A stretch of DNA of 64,000 nucleotides from Heyndrickxia vini. Lineage in GTDB: Bacteria > Bacillota > Bacilli > Bacillales > Bacillaceae_C. The stretch covers positions 3,068,653 through 3,132,652 of the forward strand of contig NZ_CP065425.1 in assembly GCF_016772275.1 (NCBI RefSeq), read 5' to 3'. A model generated the notes under the pieces. That model searched no databases and was not told the origin of the DNA. It worked only from the letters and a program-made list of their open reading frames with translations. This document shows, piece by piece, positions 59,302-64,000 of this stretch (position 1 is its first letter; each line of letters opens with the position of its first letter). A program made the position numbers and the translations under genes.

Positions 59302-59883
59302 ATGATATCAAAGTCTATCAATCGATTGTTCACCAAAAATAAGGGAAAAACCTTAGGGGAACGTATTGGCAATTATTTTATGATCATATGCCTTCTATTT
59401 TTCATTTTGACAATAATCATATTTGGTATTTCATTTTTCTTCAAAAAAAATTGGATTGTTCATGAGATTATTCAGCTGATTAGTGGTGTTTGTTTCACAT
59501 TTGTTTTCTGCTCGGTCTTTATCACATTAATTTTTATGACTCGTAATTGGATTTGGAAACTATTAGGTGTTTTTATAACGGTCATTTTTTTCTATGCTGC
59601 CACTCAACTTATGGTAGATGTGAAAATGATCTATAAAGATAAGGTCGCTTATGAAAACAAACAATTTGAAAGGATCGTTGGCATCCCGAAAGAGGTGGAG
59701 TATGATAACCCGGAGTCCGGACCGAGAATGGTGTATGAAATCACGTTTGAAGATGTAGTAGTTCAAGCTACACATCTATGGATACGCCAAGATTATTTTG
59801 AAAAAAATATGAAAGGGAAAAGACTGGAAGTTTTCTATTTACCGAACAGTCGTTATGCGATGGATGTCCTTGTTGCTGATTAA
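59302..59883 (+). CDS. membrane protein with C-terminal soluble domain
   Basis: The 193-residue product from ATG 59302 (behind AGAAAGGGTGAAAGC) has three helices in its first half (FMIICLLFFILTIIIFGISFFF, IIQLISGVCFTFVFCSVFITLIFM, LLGVFITVIFFYAATQLMV) and a short beta-rich domain (GPRMVYEITFEDVVVQATHLWIRQDYFEKNMKGKRLEVFYLPNSRYAMDV) similar to DUF3592-type outer domains. No family name is certain. It stands alone. Confidence 0.65.
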   Translation: MISKSINRLFTKNKGKTLGERIGNYFMIICLLFFILTIIIFGISFFFKKNWIVHEIIQLISGVCFTFVFCSVFITLIFMTRNWIWKLLGVFITVIFFYAATQLMVDVKMIYKDKVAYENKQFERIVGIPKEVEYDNPESGPRMVYEITFEDVVVQATHLWIRQDYFEKNMKGKRLEVFYLPNSRYAMDVLVAD

Positions 59884-60026
59884 TGAAAAGTGACGGGTGT
59901 TTTGTGCCATTCTCCGTATACCAAAACGGTATCGGCTAAAGAAATGGCTTTGTACTGGGAAGCAGCGTTTTCTTTTACACTGCCTTCCGTACTGTTTTTT
60001 GAATGTATCAACCTAAAGTTCGTATT

Positions 60027-60416
60027 TTATTTTTCTTCTTTATAAAATAGTGTCAATAAGAAAAACATGATGAAGCTTAAAAGTAAAGCAACTCCGCCGC
60101 CAATATAGATCACTAACGTGACACCTTCTGGTAAGTCAAATGGCTTAACCATATATAACCACATACCAATCGTTAGCCCTGTTGACCCTATAATGGCCGT
60201 CCAAACATGTATCTTAGTCAAAATCGTCTCTTTTGTTTGGAACACCTTATAGAAAACTGCCCACCCAAAAAGAGTTAACCAACCAACGACAAGGATATGT
60301 GCATGAACCGGACGAAAGGCATATGAACCTGATCCAGCCATGTGTGCGCCTAAAACAGCTCCAATCACCCCAAAAATCCCAGCAAATCGTAACAATACTT
60401 TACTATTGTTATTCAC
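60027..60416 (-). CDS. short haem-copper oxidase subunit I-like membrane protein
   Basis: The 129-residue protein has four helices. Its second segment, SYAFRPVHAHILVVGWLTLFGWAVFYKVF, resembles the HAHIxVVGW-type haem-ligand region of cbb3/NorB-like haem-copper oxidase subunit I, but the protein is only a quarter of that length and lacks the copper-binding histidines. The third and fourth helices are ordinary. Such short proteins are often labelled cytochrome oxidase-like; their function is unknown. GGAGGAAATTAAAGTG is the ribosome binding site. Confidence 0.72.
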   Translation of the reverse strand: MNNNSKVLLRFAGIFGVIGAVLGAHMAGSGSYAFRPVHAHILVVGWLTLFGWAVFYKVFQTKETILTKIHVWTAIIGSTGLTIGMWLYMVKPFDLPEGVTLVIYIGGGVALLLSFIMFFLLTLFYKEEK

Positions 60417-60662
60417 TTTAATTTCCTCCTCCTTTTATCACCATTATTTTTAAACCGTCTTAAACTATAATGTACCTTCTGAATATGAACAGGTGATGAA
60501 CAAAAGATTACAAAAAAATTGTCATGTACTACCAGTAGGAATGACAAACATAATTTAGTGTGAATAAATTGTTTACTGTTGAATTGAACTAAAGATTAAC
60601 AGTTTATAAAAAAGTTGCACCGTTTTTCCCCATTGAATATGATTATCTAAAGAGGTGGATGT

Positions 60663-61004
60663 ATGAAACTAAACCATTTAAATTTAACTGTCGAGGATGT
60701 AGAAATTACACGGGAGTTCTTAGAAAATTATTTTGGCATGACATGTATTGGCAGCCGAGGAAAGGGATTTTCTGCTATGTTTGATGATGATCAATTTGTA
60801 CTATCTTTGATGAAAGGAAAGGATGTCCGCTATCCTAAGACCTTTCATATTGGATTCCCGCAAGAGAGTAGAGAAAAAGTTGATCAAATTAACAAACGTT
60901 TAAAAAATGATGGTTATGAAGTTAATCCTCCTACCGAATCTCATGCCTATACCTTCTATGTTCAAGCTCCGGGTGGATTTACCATTGAAATTTTTTCAGA
61001 GTAA
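60663..61004 (+). CDS. VOC-family (glyoxalase-like) protein
   Basis: The 113-residue one-domain VOC protein opens with MKLNHLNLTVEDVEITREFLENYFGMTCIG and ends APGGFTIEIFSE, giving the His and Glu metal ligands. FHIGFPQESREKVDQINKRLKNDGYEV carries the second-half His. It could be a dioxygenase, isomerase or drug-binding protein; the substrate is unknown. AGAGGTGGATGT is the ribosome binding site. It lies 63 bases before the kinase-like gene and may be co-transcribed. Confidence 0.83.
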   Translation: MKLNHLNLTVEDVEITREFLENYFGMTCIGSRGKGFSAMFDDDQFVLSLMKGKDVRYPKTFHIGFPQESREKVDQINKRLKNDGYEVNPPTESHAYTFYVQAPGGFTIEIFSE

Positions 61005-61067
61005 AACAATATGAGGGTATTGTCGAGGTCGATGTTTGCCATCAATCAGGTTAGAGGAGGAAACAGA

Positions 61068-61703
61068 GTGCTAAAAACTAATTCATTAGGTAAAATTGTA
61101 ATTCTTAACGGAACTCCTCGGTCTGGAAAATCAAGTATAGCAACTATTGTCCAAAATACGTTTGAAGGAGTTTGGATGAATTTAGGTGTTGATAATTTTA
61201 TTCGAATGACTCCTCAACGTTACCAACCTGGAATAGGATTAAGACCTGGAGGCGAACGCCCAGATTTAGAGCCATTAATCGTTACCTTGTATCAAGCTAT
61301 GTACGAATCTATTGCAGCACATAGTCGATTAGGATTGAACGTTGTAGTTGATGTGGGACATCACGATAACTATTCAATTAGGAGGGGGATTCTTTATAAG
61401 TGTGTTCGTATTTTGAAAGAATTTCCCGTGTTATTTGTGGGTATCCGATGTCCCCTAAATGTTGTAATGGAGCGACGAATTGCGACTTGGAATAACAGCT
61501 ACGCTGAAGATGGGTCTGTACCAAAACCCATTATGTTGTGGCAAAAGTCCGTTCATTTGCCAGGTATCTATGATCTGGAGATTGATACATCGGTTCTAAG
61601 TCCTGAAGAATGTGCAAATTTGATTCGAAAAAAATTAGAAGAGAATTCCATAGATACAGCTTTTAAGCGTCTTGCAAATAGGATAAACGAGGAGACAAAC
61701 TGA
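61068..61703 (+). CDS. chloramphenicol phosphotransferase-like P-loop kinase
   Basis: The 211-residue product from GTG 61068 (behind AGAGGAGGAAACAGA) has IVILNGTPRSGKSSIATIVQ as P-loop, MNLGVDNFIRMTPQRYQPGIGLRPGG as the substrate region and VVVDVGHHDNYS as Walker B-like strand, matching the CPT family (IILNGGSSAGKSxxxR, GVDxxxxxxP). Members phosphorylate chloramphenicol or unknown small molecules. LFVGIRCPLNVVMERR is the LID segment. Whether it gives resistance cannot be told from sequence. Confidence 0.78.
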   Translation: MLKTNSLGKIVILNGTPRSGKSSIATIVQNTFEGVWMNLGVDNFIRMTPQRYQPGIGLRPGGERPDLEPLIVTLYQAMYESIAAHSRLGLNVVVDVGHHDNYSIRRGILYKCVRILKEFPVLFVGIRCPLNVVMERRIATWNNSYAEDGSVPKPIMLWQKSVHLPGIYDLEIDTSVLSPEECANLIRKKLEENSIDTAFKRLANRINEETN

Positions 61704-61953
61704 ATTCGTTCTTCAACTGACGGTATTTATTAATAACTTCTCACTATATCTTTTTTTCAACCGTACGACTTATTCGGGATTAGTACCTGCGAAGCTGTCA
61801 CCAAGTGCCACCCCCCACTCTTACACCTAGAAATACTGGACAAGAAAATAAATTCCTAGACTGTTGCTGTTTTATTGAACAAACATTCCCAGCTGAAACG
61901 TAATATTCAAAGTGATTAAGGTTTTTTTGGCCGATTAACTTTTTTATCGTATT

Positions 61954-62466
61954 CTAATTCAGGGAGACAAGATATTCAGCAAGTTTATCGAAAGAACCCT
62001 CAAGATCTTGTTGAAGCTTTCGAGCCATACCTTTGTAGGTTTCTTGTTCCTCAACTGAAGCGTTCACAGGGTAACCTTTCAGTTTTAAAACAGTTTTACC
62101 TTCGTCATCTTCTAGCGTTATGATATTCATAATTTCAAGAGGCCAGCTCACGTTAAAAGGCGCTCGGACCGTATTGCCTTGCTCATCGGAAAAGGATCGG
62201 ATAAAAGCCACTTTCTCAGGTTCGACAACCTCTTGGTATGCAAACTTTCCCCACATAATCTGATTTCCGTCAAGAGACGTCTGAATACCTAAAAACTCGC
62301 CACCTGATCGAGCGTCCATTTTAACGATTTCGAGGGTGACTCCCTTTGGTCCCCACCATTTCGCGAAATGCCCGAGCTCTGTCCATGCTTTAAAAACGAG
62401 TTCGCGAGGGGCATCGAATACACGCGTAATTGCAATTTCAAACGATTGATTCAGATTGTTATCCAT
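61954..62466 (-). CDS. SRPBCC/AHSA1-family protein
   Basis: The 170-residue product has the START-like helix-grip fold of the activator of Hsp90 ATPase family: ITRVFDAPRELVFKAWTELGHFAKWWGPKG at the start, GGEFLGIQTSLDGNQIMWGKFAYQEVVEPEKVAFIRSFSDEQGN in the middle and GMARKLQQDLEGSFDKLAEYLVSL at the end. These bind hydrophobic ligands; function unknown. Often paired with an ArsR regulator, which is absent here. GGAGGTTTTTC is the ribosome binding site. Confidence 0.86.
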   Translation of the reverse strand: MDNNLNQSFEIAITRVFDAPRELVFKAWTELGHFAKWWGPKGVTLEIVKMDARSGGEFLGIQTSLDGNQIMWGKFAYQEVVEPEKVAFIRSFSDEQGNTVRAPFNVSWPLEIMNIITLEDDEGKTVLKLKGYPVNASVEEQETYKGMARKLQQDLEGSFDKLAEYLVSLN

Positions 62467-62784
62467 GAAAAACCTCCTTGTTTTTTGAAAGGAACGTTCT
62501 TAATTATTTTTATACTATCTATTAATAATAATAAATTAGCACAAAAAAAGGTACTTCTTTTCATCGCCTATTATGGCAGTGTTCCTATAATAAGTAAAAA
62601 TGAAATGAGCAATTTCTGATGCTAACCCTAACCGAGCAAATGAACATTTTCTTTTAAGCAATTCTTGTTAATTTAAAGGGAATTTATTTTGTTTAAAGAA
62701 GTATTAAGATAAAATCATAATACTTTGAGGTGTACATATGAAAATTGAATTTTAGGATGCCGCAAATGGGCAGTTTAACAGAGG

Positions 62785-62823
62785 TAAGTATCCGCCGGTA
62801 GAACCGGCGGTTTTAGTTTTTCC
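62785..62823 (+). terminator. intrinsic terminator of an absent gene
   Basis: CCGCCGGT-AGA-ACCGGCGG perfect stem followed by TTTTAGTTTTT. Upstream, GAGGTGTACAT and ATGAAAATTGAATTTTAG are followed, one base out of frame, by MPQMGSLTEV, which resembles the start of a lipoyl domain. This may be the leftover of a deleted gene; otherwise 62467-62869 holds nothing. Confidence 0.65.
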
Positions 62824-62869
62824 TATATGGGCACTTTACCAAGATCTTAGAATTTATTTACTTGAATTT

Positions 62870-63742
62870 CTACTCGATTACCCCATACCCTTCCGGTGCA
62901 GGAATAGCATTTTCCGCAGAACGACTGACTGATTCCCATTCCTTCCATATGGATATACGTTTTTCGGTATTTTCAACAGCTAAATCGTAGACAAGGCTGC
63001 CTAGAATTAGTCGAAGAGGTGGATTTTCACTAGTAACCAATTTCATGATCGCTTCGGCTGCCAACTTAGGATCACTATCAACAGATTCGGTTGAATTTTG
63101 TTTTGCCAATTCCTCACGTAATGAATCATATTCTTGTTTCTGAGTAGTGAAACCCATTTTCAAATAAAGGTTCGTCCAATAACCTCCGGGTTCTACAATT
63201 GATACGTTTATTCCAAAATGAGCAGCTTCTTGTGCTAAAGCCTCGCTAAATCCCTCCAACGCAAATTTACTAGCACTGTAAACTCCTGACATAGGACCGG
63301 TAATCAGTCCACCGATACTCGATATTTGAATAATATGGCCAGAACCCTGCGCCCTCAAGTACGGCATTACTGCTTGGCAAACCCAAACTGCCCCATAGAA
63401 ATTCGTTTCCATTTGACTTCTTACTTCATCTTCATTAAACTCTTCAATCATTCCCATTACCATATTTCCTGCATTGTTTATGACAATATCAATTTTCCCA
63501 AAATGTTTAATTGCTGATTCCACCGTAGCAAAAACATCACTTCTATTCGTAACATCAAGCCTCAATGGAAGCAACTTTCCTTCAAATTGACGTTTTAACT
63601 CATTTAGTTTTTCTATATTTCTAGCAACACCAACAACTTTGTCTCCTAACTCCAATGCTTTTTTCGCGAATTCGTATCCTAGTCCACTGCTTGCACCTGT
63701 AATAAACCATACTCGTGTATTTTCAACGTTACTAAATGTCAT
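62870..63742 (-). CDS. short-chain dehydrogenase/reductase (SDR)
   Basis: The 290-residue classical SDR has WFITGASSGLGYEFAKKALELGD (TGxxxGxG cofactor motif), NNAGNMVMG (NNAG), the catalytic Ser in QISSIGGLITGPMSGVYSASKFALEGFSEALAQE with YSASK as Tyr/Lys, and VSIVEPGGYWTNL. It is close to the family of retinol-dehydrogenase-like SDRs common in Bacillus. Substrate unknown. GGAGGAGATTATTT precedes the ATG. Right of it, 63743-63974 shows no gene. Confidence 0.88.
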   Translation of the reverse strand: MTFSNVENTRVWFITGASSGLGYEFAKKALELGDKVVGVARNIEKLNELKRQFEGKLLPLRLDVTNRSDVFATVESAIKHFGKIDIVINNAGNMVMGMIEEFNEDEVRSQMETNFYGAVWVCQAVMPYLRAQGSGHIIQISSIGGLITGPMSGVYSASKFALEGFSEALAQEAAHFGINVSIVEPGGYWTNLYLKMGFTTQKQEYDSLREELAKQNSTESVDSDPKLAAEAIMKLVTSENPPLRLILGSLVYDLAVENTEKRISIWKEWESVSRSAENAIPAPEGYGVIE

Positions 63743-63974
63743 AAATAATCTCCTCCAACTAAATCATATTTTTTCAGGATGCATTTAATACCAATTAGTA
63801 AACCAAATCAAAAAAAATAAAAAGCATAGGCAATCTATGCTCCAAAATATAGTAACTTCAATTAAATCTATCTTCATGGTACTTTTCTACAAAAACCAAT
63901 GTATATTTTAACTTTACATAAGATCAAATGTTATAATCTTTTATAGTAATTGATTGCAAAGTTGGTGTTTACTT

Positions 63975-64000
63975 ATGAAAGTATATACAGTTCAACATTT
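63975..64000 (+). CDS. possible gene start cut by the window edge
   Basis: An ATG at 63975 opens MKVYTVQH and runs off the end. AAAGTTGGTG lies 8-17 bases upstream as a weak ribosome binding site. Too short to identify. Confidence 0.3.

Noticed and set aside
62750-62785. Lipoyl-domain (E2) gene start MPQMGSLTEV
   Set aside because: Only about ten residues match, the frame stops at once, and the fit could be chance; noted with the terminator at 62785 only.

Overview
The window looks like a chromosomal segment of a low-GC, endospore-forming Bacillaceae species (Bacillus sensu lato). The evidence is recognisable Bacillus neighbourhoods (the start of prkA, then trmL, a yhbB-like amidase and queG, which lie together in B. 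subtilis), a cluster of small GerP-like spore proteins with an Hsp20 gene, a textbook SAM-I (S-box) riboswitch, an MhqR-type operator, a class Ib ribonucleotide reductase operon, strong AGGAGG ribosome binding sites and frequent TTG/GTG starts.

Layout. 0-9.7 kb: the prkA/trmL/yhbB/queG core, interrupted between yhbB and queG by about 5 kb of accessory genes (MarR regulator plus drug efflux pump, ArsR regulator plus quinone-type oxidoreductase, small membrane protein), then a tandem array and tRNA-Gly(UCC). 9.7-16.9 kb: GTP cyclohydrolase II, an RlmI-type rRNA methyltransferase, an SGNH-hydrolase/ABC-transporter operon, a DUF4349 lipoprotein and a second tandem array. 17-23 kb: an MhqR-controlled ring-cleaving dioxygenase, a DUF2935 protein, two duplicated membrane proteins, and the GerP-like spore cluster. 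23-40 kb: an accessory zone of regulators, efflux pumps, acetyltransferases and small enzymes with many broken genes (DUF4405, GrpB, SdpI, glyoxalase, DUF1772, deoxyribosyltransferase) and a pair of abutting IS3-type ends. 40-45.7 kb: a DUF3231 protein and an RNase J gene between two related tandem arrays, then DUF4317. 46-49 kb: a methyltransferase/two-component operon with a TVP38-family membrane protein. 49-51.5 kb: an S-box operon with a cyclase-family protein and a methionine synthase-like gene carrying one nonsense codon. 52-57 kb: nrdHIEF with dUTPase downstream. 57-64 kb: MscS channel, YxjI-like protein, and assorted small enzymes ending with an SDR.

The most striking structural signal is a set of five intergenic tandem arrays (near 8.8, 15.9, 40.2, 43.9 and 51.7 kb). 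Three have unrelated unit sequences and two are related, yet all have a unit of 52 bp (one varies between 50 and 53). Arrays 3 and 4 flank the RNase J/DUF3231 pair, and a stray copy of the RNase J C-terminal coding end abuts array 3. A separate element of about 280 bp occurs twice in opposite orientation, about 53 kb apart. At least nine genes or gene fragments carry nonsense, frameshift, stop-loss or truncation changes. This points to genome decay in accessory DNA, although some single-base cases could be sequence errors. No phage, CRISPR array or complete insertion sequence was seen.
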